Assembly (NCBI GenBank): GCA_031272155.1
Contig: JAISUI010000078.1
Location: 1-35,618, forward strand
Length of the DNA: 35,618 bases
Source of the DNA: Tannerella sp.
Lineage (GTDB): Bacteria; Bacteroidota; Bacteroidia; Bacteroidales; Tannerellaceae
Reading direction: 5' to 3'
Shown here: positions 25,789-35,481 of the stretch, piece after piece
Layout of the letters: every line of letters begins with the position of its first letter
Numbering within the stretch: the first letter of the stretch is position 1
The notes under the pieces: model-generated
What the model saw: the letters and a program-made list of their open reading frames with translations, nothing else
Told to the model about the DNA's origin: nothing
Database searches by the model: none
Program-made: the position numbers and the translations under genes

Positions 25789-27072
25789 ATGTTGGATACA
25801 AATTACATCGTAGCCATTGATCTCGGAACTTCCCGCTTGTCGGGAGTCGTAGGCGAAAAACTTGCGAACGGCAACATTTCCGTTATCGCCAAGGAAACAG
25901 TGGAAGCGCCAGGGTGCTTCCTGCGGGGGCATATTCATAATCAGACCGAAGCCGCTGCACAAATGCAAGTCCTGATTGGGAAATTAGAAGATTGTTTAAA
26001 AAAATCGTTTCAGGACAACTATAAGAACGTAAAAATTACGGGCGCATATATCGGCGTGAACGACCTGCTGCTTCGTTCATTGGAACAGAAGCAATCCGAA
26101 TCGTTCCACATACCGGGATCTGTCACAGAGCGCGATATTCAAGAAATGACCGGACGGTGCGAAGCATATAAGCCGCAGGAATATAATATATTAGGAACCA
26201 CTGCCCCGATGTGGTACTTGGACGACCGGTTCGTATCCAATCCCTTAGGGGCCTACTGCGAACAACGGATTGAAGCTCGCTTTAAGGCGATTGTTGGGCC
26301 ACCGGCCTCCCAGCTAAATGCAATTACCCATGGCATTGAACTGAAAGATTGCCTGATATCTTTACAGACATTGGCCGAAATTGCTCTCAGTCAGAGCGAT
26401 AAAGAAAAGGGTTGCGCGTTTGTCCATTTGGGTCGGTATGTCACTTCTGTCGCCGTGTATAAAACGGATGAGTTGTATGATTTCGTAGTGATCCCTCTGG
26501 GCAGTCATCTGATTACAAAAGACTTAGCCGCTTATTTAGAGGCGGACGAAGCTATCGCCGAAGACATTAAAGTGAAATATGGCATTGTTTCACAGGAATA
26601 TACGGATATAAATCAGATGATTCCCGTTGAAACAAAAACGGGAACAAAAGAAGTTGCCCTGGGCGACATCGGCGCCGTCATTGAATCGAGAGCAAGGGAA
26701 ATTATCGGAAACGTATATGCCCGGATTCAAGGGATCATCGAATCTTTCGGAGGAATCGAAAAATTGGAGGCGGGATTTATTTTGACGGGAAATGCAGCCA
26801 AACTGAAAAACCTGACGACAATGATCAAGGAACGCTACGAATCGAATGTACGAATTTCATCTGTTCCGGAGACTTACGCTCAGTTGGACAAACCATACAT
26901 CTCAGCCGTCAGTGTGATGCTGAAAGGGGAAAATAACTGCGTCTCTTACGAAAAGATCCCTGTAGAGGCGCCCCCTTCCGATCCAAAAGGACCAAAAGGC
27001 CCTCCTGTACCAAAAAAGAAAATTAGCGAAAAAATGATGGATTTGTTTCAGAATGCTTTTATTACGGATTAA
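25789..27072 (+). CDS. ftsA: Cell-division protein FtsA
   Basis: 427 residues from ATG 25789. The actin-like fold starts with YIVAIDLGTSRLSGVVGE; the second phosphate loop is GCAFVHLG and the adenosine motif is AGFILTGNAAKL. A Pro/Lys-rich linker (DPKGPKGPPVPKKK) and a final amphipathic helix (ISEKMMDLFQNAF) at the C-terminus fit membrane attachment. FtsA tethers FtsZ filaments to the membrane. A longer frame from TTG at 25762 would overlap ftsQ by 20 bases and add 9 residues not expected in the family, so the ATG 7 bases after ftsQ is preferred. Confidence 0.95.
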   Translation: MLDTNYIVAIDLGTSRLSGVVGEKLANGNISVIAKETVEAPGCFLRGHIHNQTEAAAQMQVLIGKLEDCLKKSFQDNYKNVKITGAYIGVNDLLLRSLEQKQSESFHIPGSVTERDIQEMTGRCEAYKPQEYNILGTTAPMWYLDDRFVSNPLGAYCEQRIEARFKAIVGPPASQLNAITHGIELKDCLISLQTLAEIALSQSDKEKGCAFVHLGRYVTSVAVYKTDELYDFVVIPLGSHLITKDLAAYLEADEAIAEDIKVKYGIVSQEYTDINQMIPVETKTGTKEVALGDIGAVIESRAREIIGNVYARIQGIIESFGGIEKLEAGFILTGNAAKLKNLTTMIKERYESNVRISSVPETYAQLDKPYISAVSVMLKGENNCVSYEKIPVEAPPSDPKGPKGPPVPKKKISEKMMDLFQNAFITD

Positions 27073-27098
27073 ATTGCTTAATTTAAATTTATTATAAT

Positions 27099-28334
27099 AT
27101 GGAACCAAACAAAATGGATGATAAGAAATTTGACATTATAACTGGAATAAAAATACCGCGCAATCCGACAGCCATCATCAAAGTGATCGGCGTAGGCGGC
27201 GGCGGCGGAAATGCTGTCACGAATATGTATAAGGAAGGAATACAGGATGTTTCTTTTGCCCTGATAAATACGGACAGACAAGCGTTGAAAAATTCCCCTG
27301 TGCCGGTAAAACTTGCGATAGCCGAGTTAGGGGCAGGAAATGATCCGAAAAAGGGAAGAGCGCAAGCGGAAGAACACAAAGCGGAAATAAGCGCTTTGCT
27401 GCAAGACGGGACGGAAATGGTTTTTATCACTGCCGGAATGGGCGGTGGGACAGGTACCGGCGCTGCGCCCGTGATTGCCCAAATCGCAAAAGACATGGGT
27501 ATTCTTACCATTGGCATTGTCACGATTCCTTTTCTTTATGAAGGCGACTGGAAAATTAACCAGGCATTGGATGGCGTGGAAGAAATGAGCAAACAGGTGG
27601 ATGCATTGCTTGTGATTAATAACGAACGGTTGCGGGAAGTCTATGCGGATATGACTATTTTGAATGCGTATAAAAAAGCGGATGATACGCTGCTGATTGC
27701 CGCAAGAAGCATTGCAGAAATAGTAACTGTGCCCGGGTATGTCAATGTGGACTTTGCCGATGTGAATACCACCTTGAAAAATGGCGGCGTAGCCTTTATT
27801 TCTATTGGATACGGCGAAGGCGATAGACGGGTGGAACAGGCTATCGAAAATGCACTCCATTCGCCTTTGTGGCATAATAACGATATCCGTAATGCCCAAA
27901 AACTGCTTTTCAACATCACGCACGGAAGCGCAGAAAATGAGCCTACCTTGCGCGAAACCGAACATATTGAGAATTTTATGCGACGGTTTAATAAATACAT
28001 TCAAGTAAAGAATGGATTTGTGTTAGACGAATCGTTGGGCGAAAAAGTGAAATTCACGATATTGGCCTCCGGTTTCGGATTGAATGACCTGGAGATGTAT
28101 ATAGAACAGGAAAGAAAAGAAGGGGAAGAATTAGACGAAAGAAAAGAAAAATTTTATGGTCCAGGCAAAGGTGGTCTGGTTGGCAAACATATTCAGCCTG
28201 TCTCATGGGGGAATATCTCCCTGCTGGAACCGGACGAATTGGACAACGAAGCCATTATCAAGATTTTTGAAGACTATCCGGCGTACAACCGCGATCGCAA
28301 ATACCTGAAAATGGCGCGGGAAAAATCGTTGTGA
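27099..28334 (+). CDS. ftsZ: Cell-division GTPase FtsZ
   Basis: 411 residues. The glycine motifs IGVGGGGGNAV and the tubulin signature GGGTGTGAAP are intact, as are the T7-loop region VDFADVNTTLKNGG and the C-terminal subdomain. The tail from about residue 335 is charged and ends in a conserved-looking segment (DEAIIKIFEDYPAYNR-like) that probably binds FtsA. FtsZ polymerises into the division ring. It begins 26 bases after ftsA and closes the cluster. The next gene converges only 6 bases away, and no hairpin terminator is visible. Confidence 0.97.
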   Translation: MEPNKMDDKKFDIITGIKIPRNPTAIIKVIGVGGGGGNAVTNMYKEGIQDVSFALINTDRQALKNSPVPVKLAIAELGAGNDPKKGRAQAEEHKAEISALLQDGTEMVFITAGMGGGTGTGAAPVIAQIAKDMGILTIGIVTIPFLYEGDWKINQALDGVEEMSKQVDALLVINNERLREVYADMTILNAYKKADDTLLIAARSIAEIVTVPGYVNVDFADVNTTLKNGGVAFISIGYGEGDRRVEQAIENALHSPLWHNNDIRNAQKLLFNITHGSAENEPTLRETEHIENFMRRFNKYIQVKNGFVLDESLGEKVKFTILASGFGLNDLEMYIEQERKEGEELDERKEKFYGPGKGGLVGKHIQPVSWGNISLLEPDELDNEAIIKIFEDYPAYNRDRKYLKMAREKSL

Positions 28335-28340
28335 ATCAGG

Positions 28341-29177
28341 TCAGCTTCTTTTGACAGGAGAGGCGGCTTTCCTCATTTTCCGGCGGAGAGACAAATAGCC
28401 CTTCGCTGACAGGAAACAGACTGTCAGCACGATGATAATAAACGCACCTGACGGAATCTGGAAAAGATACGACAGGAAAAGCCCTGCTACACAGGCGAAA
28501 AAGCCAAGCAGGACGCTTCCAAAAATGATCCGTTTAAAGTTGGAAGTAAACAGGTTTATCGTCATCTGTGGAACGGTTAGCAGGCTCATTAGCAGCATAA
28601 TGCCTACCAAACGAATAGACAGCACAATAGTGACGGCAATAAACATCGTCATCAGGTATTCGATGAATTTTACCGGAACGCCTTGTGTTCGTGCAAAATC
28701 GCGGTCAAAGGCCGAATACAGGATTTCGCGGTATAAAAACAGGTAGGCCGCAAAGAGGATCAGCGCAAACAAAGCCGTCCACAGAATGTCGGTTTGGGAA
28801 ATCGTCAGGATGTTTCCGAACAGATAGGACGACAAATTGGGTGCATAGCCTGGCGTCTGTACGATACAAACTACCCCGATAGCCATGCCGAGCGACCATA
28901 CGGCGGCAATCGCCGAATCCTCGCGTACGTGCTGCGATTTGCTGACCCATTCTACGCCAAGCGCTGACAATACGGCAAAAAACAATGCCGACAAAAATGG
29001 ATGAATCCCCAAGTAAAAACCCAACCCCAGCCCGCCAAACGACGCATGAGTGATCCCCCCGCTGACGAAAACTAATCGGCGAGAAACAATGTAAGTGCCG
29101 ATCATTCCGCAAGCTACGGCAATAAAAAAACTCCCCCACAGGGCGTTCTGAAAAAATGTATATCTTAAAATATCCAT
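28341..29177 (-). CDS. Zinc/manganese-type ABC transporter permease (ZnuB/ABC-3 family)
   Basis: 278 residues with about eight membrane helices. The N-terminal WGSFFIAVACGMIGTYIVSRRLVFVSGGITHASFGGLGLG and the later RLVGIMLLMSLLTVPQ match ABC-3 permeases, which carry zinc, manganese or iron. The positive C-terminal tail (LRRKMRKAASPVKRS) is cytoplasmic. No ATPase or solute-binding gene is adjacent; a solute-binding fragment lies at 1-264. Metal specificity cannot be told. It is the third gene after aroA on the minus strand and probably shares its transcript. Confidence 0.88.
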   Translation of the reverse strand: MDILRYTFFQNALWGSFFIAVACGMIGTYIVSRRLVFVSGGITHASFGGLGLGFYLGIHPFLSALFFAVLSALGVEWVSKSQHVREDSAIAAVWSLGMAIGVVCIVQTPGYAPNLSSYLFGNILTISQTDILWTALFALILFAAYLFLYREILYSAFDRDFARTQGVPVKFIEYLMTMFIAVTIVLSIRLVGIMLLMSLLTVPQMTINLFTSNFKRIIFGSVLLGFFACVAGLFLSYLFQIPSGAFIIIVLTVCFLSAKGYLSLRRKMRKAASPVKRS

Positions 29178-29195
29178 GTTGTCCTTATTAATTTT

Positions 29196-29588
29196 CTATT
29201 TTCCCATCATTATGAACGCTTCATCCTTGAGCGCATCGGGCAGGCAAACGCCACGCAACTGAAGGCTCCGCATCCATCCGCCCACTTCTGTATTGCGCAA
29301 CGTATAAAGCACTTCCCTGAACTCATTTACCGCCGATTCAGAATACATTCCGGAATCTACGCCGCTATATATATCCAATTCTTCATCATCATAATATTCG
29401 ATTTTATCCTGCGTGGCTGTAGCCAGAAACTTTTCGCGCTCGCACACCTCATGCTGTCCGCAACAGATTTCCGGGACAACCGGCTGTTTTTCATCCGTAT
29501 CATCCGATGGCCGGCGACGTTTTTCAAACCGGTTAATACCGGCCGATACAATGCCCAGAATAAGGATAGCAAGTAAAATATACCACAT
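29196..29588 (-). CDS. Small membrane-anchored protein with cysteine cluster, unknown function
   Basis: 130 residues: one N-terminal membrane helix (about 2-17), a charged linker (EKRRRPSDDTDEKQ), a conserved-looking CCGQHEVCE cluster (about 43-51), an acidic segment, and a helical C-terminus (VNEFREVLYTLRNTEVGGWMRSLQLRGVCLPD). A protein of this shape follows aroA in other Bacteroidales, but I know no function. The three close cysteines and one histidine could bind a metal, which is inference. It begins 6 bases after aroA. Confidence 0.75.
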   Translation of the reverse strand: MWYILLAILILGIVSAGINRFEKRRRPSDDTDEKQPVVPEICCGQHEVCEREKFLATATQDKIEYYDDEELDIYSGVDSGMYSESAVNEFREVLYTLRNTEVGGWMRSLQLRGVCLPDALKDEAFIMMGK

Positions 29589-29594
29589 AACGTT

Positions 29595-30839
29595 TTATTT
29601 CATTGCAATTTCAGACAATTGAAACCCTGCCAGCCGCAAATCTTCCCAGAAATGGGGATAACTCTTGGAAACGACCGCTACATCCGCTATCTGCACACCT
29701 TCAGGCCGACAAACGGCTGCCGGTGCAAAAGCCATCGCCATCCGGTGATCTTCGTATGTCGCTATAATCGGCGAAATGGACGCTTCGCATCGCTCACCGT
29801 CCCATTCAAGAAGTTGTCCTTCCCGTTCCTTCAGCAAGTATCCCCATTTGTGCAATTCTGTCTTCAATGCGTTCAGACGGTCTGTTTCTTTGATTTTTAA
29901 ACTTTGCAAACCGCTGAAACAAAATGGAATATTGAGCAGCGCACAAGTAACTGCAAAGGTCTGCGCCATATCGGGAATATCCGTAAAATCATAAACAAAC
30001 CGTTCGTTCGGAAGGGTATGACGGCGTTTCAAAGTGACGCCTTCCGGAGTAAACACCGTTTCTACGCCCAATCGTTCAAACATCGGCGCAATCGCAGCGT
30101 CACCCTGCATACTGTCAGGAAACAAACCCGTCAGGGATACTTCGCCGCCGTCTGAAAAGGCAACAGTTTCATACCAGTACGATGCAGCGCTCCAATCAGC
30201 CTCGACTGTAAAAGGAACAGCCTTGTAAGCGCCCGGCGCTATGCGGAAAGTCTGTCCGTCGCGAGAAACATCAACGCTCGCCCCAAACCGCTTCATCAAA
30301 CTGACTGTCAATCGAATATACGGCACAGACACCGGACTGCCGGTCAAGTGGAGCGTCATTCCGTTTGTCATCGTTGGGGCAACCATCAGTAATGCAGAAA
30401 TATACTGCGAACTGACGCTTCCGTCCAATGTGATTTCCCCACCGCGCAATTGTCCGCCCCGAATACGCAGAGGCGGAAATCCTGCCTTCTCTATATATTC
30501 AATGTTCGCGCCCAAAGCGTTCAAAGCATCTGCCAGAATACCTATCGGCCTGTTTTTCATCCGTTCCGTGCCGGTGATGGTCCACAATCCGTTCTGACCC
30601 GACAGGTATGCTGTCAGGAAACGCATGGCCGTACCTGCTGCTTTCACATGAATATCAGGCGAATGTAACCGCAGAGCTTCTACCATCACCTCCGTATCGT
30701 CACAATCCGACAAGTTGTGTATTTCCTGCGGATGTGCACTTAAAGCATTTAGTATCAATATTCTGTTGCTAATGCTTTTGGATGCGGGCAATGTAATAAC
30801 AGCCCGGATATCTGTTGGCGCTTTAATGAAATAGTCCAT
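29595..30839 (-). CDS. aroA: 3-phosphoshikimate 1-carboxyvinyltransferase (EPSP synthase)
   Basis: 414 residues from the ATG at 30839. The N-terminus has LPASKSISNRILILNAL (phosphoenolpyruvate and shikimate binding), then GTAMRFLTAY and later KIKETDRLNALKTELHKWG and YEDHRMAMAFAPAA, all family motifs. It makes EPSP in the shikimate pathway. The frame extends further: ATG at 30890 would add 17 residues, and a TTG at 30980 would add 47. The TTG lies upstream of the promoter box at 30943-30950 and is excluded. The inner ATG fits homologues best. Confidence 0.93.
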   Translation of the reverse strand: MDYFIKAPTDIRAVITLPASKSISNRILILNALSAHPQEIHNLSDCDDTEVMVEALRLHSPDIHVKAAGTAMRFLTAYLSGQNGLWTITGTERMKNRPIGILADALNALGANIEYIEKAGFPPLRIRGGQLRGGEITLDGSVSSQYISALLMVAPTMTNGMTLHLTGSPVSVPYIRLTVSLMKRFGASVDVSRDGQTFRIAPGAYKAVPFTVEADWSAASYWYETVAFSDGGEVSLTGLFPDSMQGDAAIAPMFERLGVETVFTPEGVTLKRRHTLPNERFVYDFTDIPDMAQTFAVTCALLNIPFCFSGLQSLKIKETDRLNALKTELHKWGYLLKEREGQLLEWDGERCEASISPIIATYEDHRMAMAFAPAAVCRPEGVQIADVAVVSKSYPHFWEDLRLAGFQLSEIAMK

Positions 30840-30942
30840 CGTTTGTCCGAAAATTTCGTTTACCGCCTGTTTTTGTTCGCTCAAGTCCATTTTTCCGGTA
30901 ATTGCACGAAAAAAATGACGCCCAAACGGAAAATCAAGCGCA

Positions 30943-30950
30943 CAAAAGTA
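30943..30950 (-). promoter_or_regulatory. -7 box TACTTTTG of the aroA operon
   Basis: TACTTTTG is read on the minus strand, with ATTG (30971-30974) 20 bases further up as a partial -33 box. It places the start of transcription near 30936, upstream of both possible ATG starts of aroA. Confidence 0.6.
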
Positions 30951-31177
30951 GGAAAAAACCGGCGTATATCCAATGTTCAAACCTCAATTAACCGTTAAAA
31001 AGTTTTACAACGAAAAAATGCAAAATTCGACCCGTTCTGATAAGCATTGAAAAACAGGCCATTATTTATCTTATTGAAAAGACGAGAAAATCCACTTAGT
31101 TAATTTGTATTAATAAAAAACTTTTTGCGTCTGAGCGATTATTCATTACGGAAAAAAAATTATCTTTGCACTGAAAT
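30951..31177. other. Divergent control region between aroA and the TPR lipoprotein gene
   Basis: AT-rich stretch without a gene. It contains the outgoing promoter boxes on both strands and no recognised operator or repeat. Confidence 0.5.
31161..31168 (+). promoter_or_regulatory. -7 box TATCTTTG of the TPR lipoprotein gene
   Basis: TATCTTTG is a full match. The nearest TTTG (31124-31127) is 33 bases upstream, too far, so the -33 box is poor. The leader of about 90 bases contains a possible 13-codon open frame (31178-31219). Confidence 0.55.
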
Positions 31178-31266
31178 ATGAAAGGGTATCCCATAGAATA
31201 TGGAATAAACAAAGAATAAATTAATAATAAATTAGTACACAAATATTTAATTAAAATTTTTACATC

Positions 31267-32958
31267 ATGGAGAAAAAATTCTACTTGCCATTACTCGCCT
31301 TAGCGAGTATGATTGCTTTGGCATCCTGTTCAGGAAAGTTGAAGCCATTATCTGAACAGTACATTAAAGCCGATCCGCAACCTTTGGAAGCGATCGGTGG
31401 ACAGGTACCTGTTACTATCAGTGTCACTTATCCAAGTAAGTGGTTTAACAAGAATGCCGTAGTGACCGTTACGCCGGTGCTTCGGTATGAAACGGGTGAA
31501 ACGTGGGGAACCGCCTATACCTATCAAGGTGAGAAAGTAAAGGCGAACAATCAAGTAATTGCCTACTCATCAGGAGGAAATGCAACACTTAAATCCTCAT
31601 TCAAGTATAAACCCGAAATGAAAAAATCGGAATTGTACTTGACGTTTGACGCAAAAATCAAAAACAAGGCTGTGAAACTGCCCGACATCAAGATTGCCGA
31701 CGGCGTGCTCGCTACTTCGGCATTGGCCGACGCCGGCAGCAACAGTCCGGCTATCGGCGCGGACAAGTTCCAGCGAATCATCAAGGAAGCCTACGATGCA
31801 AACATCCTCTTCCTGATCCAACAAGCTGAACTGCGCTCTAAAGAATTGAACAAGCAGGAAGTACAGGACTGGAAAGACCTTGTTGAAAACGCCAATGAAG
31901 CGCCCAATCAAAACGTAGCGGTCGAAATATCCGCTTACGCATCGCCCGACGGCGGCGTGAAATTGAACGACGCACTGGCAAGCAAACGCGAGGCCAATAC
32001 AAACAAATACATTCAGAAAGAACTGAAAAAACGGAAAATTGATGTGCCGGTGGACGCACATTATACCGCTCAGGACTGGGAAGGATTCCAGGAATTGGTA
32101 TCCAAATCCAACCTGCAGGACAAAGACCTTGTATTGCGCGTATTATCAATGTATAAGGATCCGGAAGAAAGAGAACGTGAAATCAAAAACATCTCGACTG
32201 TGTTCAAATCGCTGGCAGAAGAAATCCTTCCGCAACTGCGTCGCTCGCGCCTGATTGCCAATATCGAAATCATCGGTAAATCGGACGAAGAAATCAGCAA
32301 ACTGGCACAAAGCGATCCGGGCGCACTCAGCATTGAAGAAATCCTGTATGCTGCTACGCTGACGGACAATGCGGCCGACAAAGAATCCATCTATAACAAA
32401 GCGGCTCAACTTTACAGCAGCGACTACCGTACATGGAATAATATTGGCGCACAACGTTTTGCAGCCGGCGACTACGCTAAAGCCGATGAACTGTTCAACA
32501 AAGCAAACAGCATTCAGAGCAATAGCGCATCGAACATCAACCTTGGATTGTTGTCTTTAATTAAAGGTGATAAAGACAAAGCGCAACAGTTGATTGGCGG
32601 TGCATCGGATGCTCCCGAACTGGGTGAAGCGCTTGGTGTACTCTACCTCTCGCAAGGCGAATATGCCAAAGCAGTCAGTTCGTTTGGCGCGACAAAGAGC
32701 AACAATGCCGCGCTGGCTCAACTCCTCTCAAAGGACTACAGCAAAGCGTCGCAAACATTGAATGCCATCACCAAAGCCGACGCTGTCACTGACTATCTGA
32801 AAGCGGTCGTAGCAGCCCGCACAAACGACACCAACGGCGTGATTAGCAACCTGAAAGCGGCTATCGCAAAGAAACCCGCCCTTGCCAAAGAAGCCGGCTT
32901 GGATCTGGAATTTGCTAAATATGCCGCTAACTCGGCATTTACAAGCCTGATAAAATAA
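31267..32958 (+). CDS. TPR-containing lipoprotein with OmpA-like region
   Basis: 563 residues. A lipoprotein signal peptide ends in LASCS (acylated Cys at residue 21). Residues 30-160 are beta-rich. Residues 215-265 (VEISAYASPDGGVKLNDALASKREANTNKYI) resemble the start of an OmpA-type peptidoglycan-binding domain. Residues 355-560 carry TPR-like helix pairs, e.g. WNNIGAQRFAAGDYAKADELFNKANSIQ. It is probably in the outer membrane facing the periplasm. Large TPR/OmpA lipoproteins of this kind occur in Bacteroidales as abundant antigens; the exact role is unknown to me. It has its own promoter box and terminator. Confidence 0.8.
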   Translation: MEKKFYLPLLALASMIALASCSGKLKPLSEQYIKADPQPLEAIGGQVPVTISVTYPSKWFNKNAVVTVTPVLRYETGETWGTAYTYQGEKVKANNQVIAYSSGGNATLKSSFKYKPEMKKSELYLTFDAKIKNKAVKLPDIKIADGVLATSALADAGSNSPAIGADKFQRIIKEAYDANILFLIQQAELRSKELNKQEVQDWKDLVENANEAPNQNVAVEISAYASPDGGVKLNDALASKREANTNKYIQKELKKRKIDVPVDAHYTAQDWEGFQELVSKSNLQDKDLVLRVLSMYKDPEEREREIKNISTVFKSLAEEILPQLRRSRLIANIEIIGKSDEEISKLAQSDPGALSIEEILYAATLTDNAADKESIYNKAAQLYSSDYRTWNNIGAQRFAAGDYAKADELFNKANSIQSNSASNINLGLLSLIKGDKDKAQQLIGGASDAPELGEALGVLYLSQGEYAKAVSSFGATKSNNAALAQLLSKDYSKASQTLNAITKADAVTDYLKAVVAARTNDTNGVISNLKAAIAKKPALAKEAGLDLEFAKYAANSAFTSLIK

Positions 32959-32990
32959 GGTTAAGCATAAATAAAAATTTTACCGTCGAA

Positions 32991-33027
32991 GAAGGCATTC
33001 CCGTCTGTGGGAGTGCCTTCTTTATTA
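32991..33027 (+). terminator. Rho-independent terminator
   Basis: A 12-pair stem with one G-T pair (GAAGGCATTCCC with GGGAGTGCCTTC, loop of 6) is followed by TTTATTAT. It lies 32 bases after the lipoprotein gene. Confidence 0.85.
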
Positions 33028-33124
33028 TGAGTGGGAACTGCGTCCATTCAACGCCGAATGAACCCGAACGCGCCGTAAAATAATAAATCGCCGCGTTATG
33101 CGTTATATCAAAAAGCGGAATAAA

Positions 33125-34675
33125 ATGACAATAAAAAAAGACCTTATCCTGTGGGCGGACGACGAAATAGATCTGTTGAAACCCCACATCCTTTTTCTTC
33201 AGGAGAAAGGTTATGAGATTGTGCCTGTTATCAGCGGTCAGGATGCGATTGACTGTTGCAGGGAACAGGTATTCGATATTATTTTTTTAGATGAAAACAT
33301 GCCCGGACTGACGGGACTGGAAACGCTGTCGGCCATCAAGGAAATCAATCCGGCTGTACCGGTGGTAATGGTAACCAAAAGCGAAGAGGAAAGCATTATG
33401 AATCAGGCCATTGGAAATAAAATAGCCGACTACCTGATCAAACCGGTTAATCCCAATCAATTACTGCTTTCCATTAAGAAAAACCTGCATAAAAACGATA
33501 TTATATCTACCACTACGACCGTCAATTATCAACAGGAATTTGGACGCATCGGGATGCAAATCAATGATTCACTGACGACAGACGACTGGATAGAAGTATA
33601 TAAGAAACTCGTTTACTGGGAATTGGAACTGGAAGAAAATCAGGGAGAAATGCGCGACTTGCTGAATATGCAAAAACAGGAGGCAAACAATGTGTTCGGT
33701 AAATTTGTGAAAAAGAACTACCTCCAATGGATTCAGTCGCACGACCAGCGTCCGTTGATGAGTCCCGACCTGTTCAAAAAGAAAATCTTTCCCCTGTTGG
33801 ATAACGACGAAAAAGTGTTCTTTATCCTCATTGACAATTTCCGTTTAGACCAGTGGCGGGTAGTGAAAAATCTGTTGTCTGATTATTTCACATTCGATGA
33901 AAGCCTGTACTACAGCATCTTACCTACGGCTACGCAATATGCACGGAATGCTATTTTTTCCGGACTGATGCCTGTTCAAATTGAGGAGCTATTTCCTGAA
34001 CTGTGGGTGGACGAGGAAAGCGAAGAAGGTAAAAACATCAACGAGGAACCGCTGATACAAACGCAAATTGAGCGATTTCGTAAGAAATATACATTTTCCT
34101 ATCATAAAATCTATGATTCCCAACACGGGGAAAAACTGCTTAACAGTCTTTCTTCGCTGTCGCACAATCATTTAAATGTCATTGTCATTAATTTTGTAGA
34201 TATGCTCTCGCACGCCCGCACGGAAAGCAAAATGATACGCGAACTGGCGCAAAGCGAAGCGGCCTACAGAAGCCTGACACGATCGTGGTTTCAACATTCA
34301 ACAACGCTGGCGCTGTTTAAGACGCTGGCCAGCAAAGGATACCGGGTTATAGTAACAACCGACCACGGTACCATCCGCGTGGACAACCCAATTAAGATGA
34401 TCGGCGATAAAAATACGAATACGAACCTTCGTTACAAGGTGGGGAAAAACATGAGTTACGATTCAAAATACATCTTTGAAATCAAAGAACCTGTTAAAGC
34501 CGGCCTGCCCTCGCCAAATCTGAGTACGAAGTACATCTTCGCCACAAATGAGTCGTTTTTCGCCTATCCGAACAACTACAACTATTACGTGTCGTATTAT
34601 CGGAATACCTTCCAGCATGGCGGTATTTCGCTCGAAGAAATGCTGATACCCTTTATATCCCTGCAACCCAAATAG
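33125..34675 (+). CDS. porX: PorX-like response regulator with PglZ/alkaline-phosphatase-type domain
   Basis: 516 residues from ATG 33125. The receiver domain (1-120) has the acidic pair ADDE, phosphoacceptor D56 in [10 protein letters not shown], the switch threonine in VVMVTKSEE, and the lysine in YLIKP. A helical linker follows, then a PglZ-type domain (about 205-515) with [11 protein letters not shown], the candidate nucleophile threonine in [11 protein letters not shown], and TTDHGT and HGG motifs for metal binding. This order is that of PorX, which governs the type IX secretion system with PorY and has phosphodiesterase activity on oligonucleotides. No porY or secretion gene is near. 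The ATG at 33098 would add 9 basic residues; the inner one, directly before the receiver, fits the family better. Confidence 0.87.
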   Translation: MTIKKDLILWADDEIDLLKPHILFLQEKGYEIVPVISGQDAIDCCREQVFDIIFLDENMPGLTGLETLSAIKEINPAVPVVMVTKSEEESIMNQAIGNKIADYLIKPVNPNQLLLSIKKNLHKNDIISTTTTVNYQQEFGRIGMQINDSLTTDDWIEVYKKLVYWELELEENQGEMRDLLNMQKQEANNVFGKFVKKNYLQWIQSHDQRPLMSPDLFKKKIFPLLDNDEKVFFILIDNFRLDQWRVVKNLLSDYFTFDESLYYSILPTATQYARNAIFSGLMPVQIEELFPELWVDEESEEGKNINEEPLIQTQIERFRKKYTFSYHKIYDSQHGEKLLNSLSSLSHNHLNVIVINFVDMLSHARTESKMIRELAQSEAAYRSLTRSWFQHSTTLALFKTLASKGYRVIVTTDHGTIRVDNPIKMIGDKNTNTNLRYKVGKNMSYDSKYIFEIKEPVKAGLPSPNLSTKYIFATNESFFAYPNNYNYYVSYYRNTFQHGGISLEEMLIPFISLQPK

Positions 34676-34682
34676 ATACGAA

Positions 34683-35102
34683 ATGAAGCCTGTTGTAATT
34701 CCCAACTTGGACACCATTCGCGAGGCAGCCCGCAACTTTATTCGGGAGATGGGCGATTGTACCGTTTTTGCATTCTACGGCGATATGGGAGCCGGCAAAA
34801 CTACATTTATAAAAGCCATTTGCGAAGAACTTGGCGTCGAAGACGTGATCAACAGTCCGACGTTTGCTATCGTGAACGAATATCGTAGCGCCAGGACCGG
34901 CGAATTGATATATCATTTTGATTTCTACCGCATTTCCGAACTTCGTGAAGCACAGGATATCGGTGCGGAAGATTATTTTTACAGCGGTGCGCTGTGTTTT
35001 ATCGAATGGCCGGAGAAAATTGAAAATCTTCTTCCCGACGACACGCGCCGCATCGTCATAGCGGAACTGGCCGATGCTTCGCGCATAGTACAGGAAAAAT
35101 AA
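34683..35102 (+). CDS. tsaE: tRNA threonylcarbamoyladenosine biosynthesis ATPase TsaE
   Basis: 139 residues. Walker A is GDMGAGKTT (33-41), followed by [18 protein letters not shown] and the C-terminal [13 protein letters not shown], which are TsaE signatures. It works with TsaB and TsaD to make t6A37 in tRNAs reading ANN codons. It starts 7 bases after porX and is probably cotranscribed; this pairing is seen in other Bacteroidetes. Confidence 0.95.
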   Translation: MKPVVIPNLDTIREAARNFIREMGDCTVFAFYGDMGAGKTTFIKAICEELGVEDVINSPTFAIVNEYRSARTGELIYHFDFYRISELREAQDIGAEDYFYSGALCFIEWPEKIENLLPDDTRRIVIAELADASRIVQEK

Positions 35103-35112
35103 ACATTCACGG

Positions 35113-35380
35113 TAAAACGGTACACGGGTTCTTTAGGTGCACGGTAAAACGGTGCAGGGTACATGGTTGAATCGTTAAACTGTTGAATCGTTGAATTTTA
35201 AACGATTACACGATTAAACGGTAAAACGGTGCACGGTGGAACGGTACACGGTAACACGGTTGAATCGTTAAACTGTTGAATCGTTAAATTTTAAACGATT
35301 ACACGCTTAAACGGTTAAACGCTTACACGGTTGAAGCACCGCCAGTTCCGTGTACCCTGCACCCTGCACCGTGCACCATT
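35113..35380. repeat. Repeat element with inverted ends and two inner direct copies
   Basis: The outer arms 35136-35166 and 35348-35377 are inverted copies of each other: GGTGCACGGT and GGTGCAGGGTACA (then T or C, GG) are shared, with a short unequal spacer. Inside, a segment of about 58 bases starting GGTTGAATCGTTAAACTG occurs at 35165 and again at 35258 with few differences, a 93-base step. Short CACGGT/AAACGGT words recur throughout. The right arm is followed by six T, so the fold could also end tsaE transcripts. No open frame is supported. Confidence 0.8.
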
Positions 35381-35448
35381 TTTTAATTGCTGAAATTCAG
35401 CCAAATACACCCCATTAATGTTATTTAACAAAAATATTTCCCAAAAAA

Positions 35449-35481
35449 TTTGGCACATTCAAAAAATGATTCTTACATTTG
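35449..35481 (+). promoter_or_regulatory. Bacteroidetes-type promoter of the gene at the window end
   Basis: TTTG (35449-35452) and TACATTTG (35474-35481) are separated by 21 bases. The leader to the ATG at 35578 is about 90 bases and contains a possible 9-residue open frame (35509-35538) just after a run of A. Confidence 0.75.

Noticed and set aside
30840..30980. Upstream extension of aroA to a TTG start at 30980
   Set aside because: The extension would begin upstream of the aroA promoter box, and its residues are not expected in the family.
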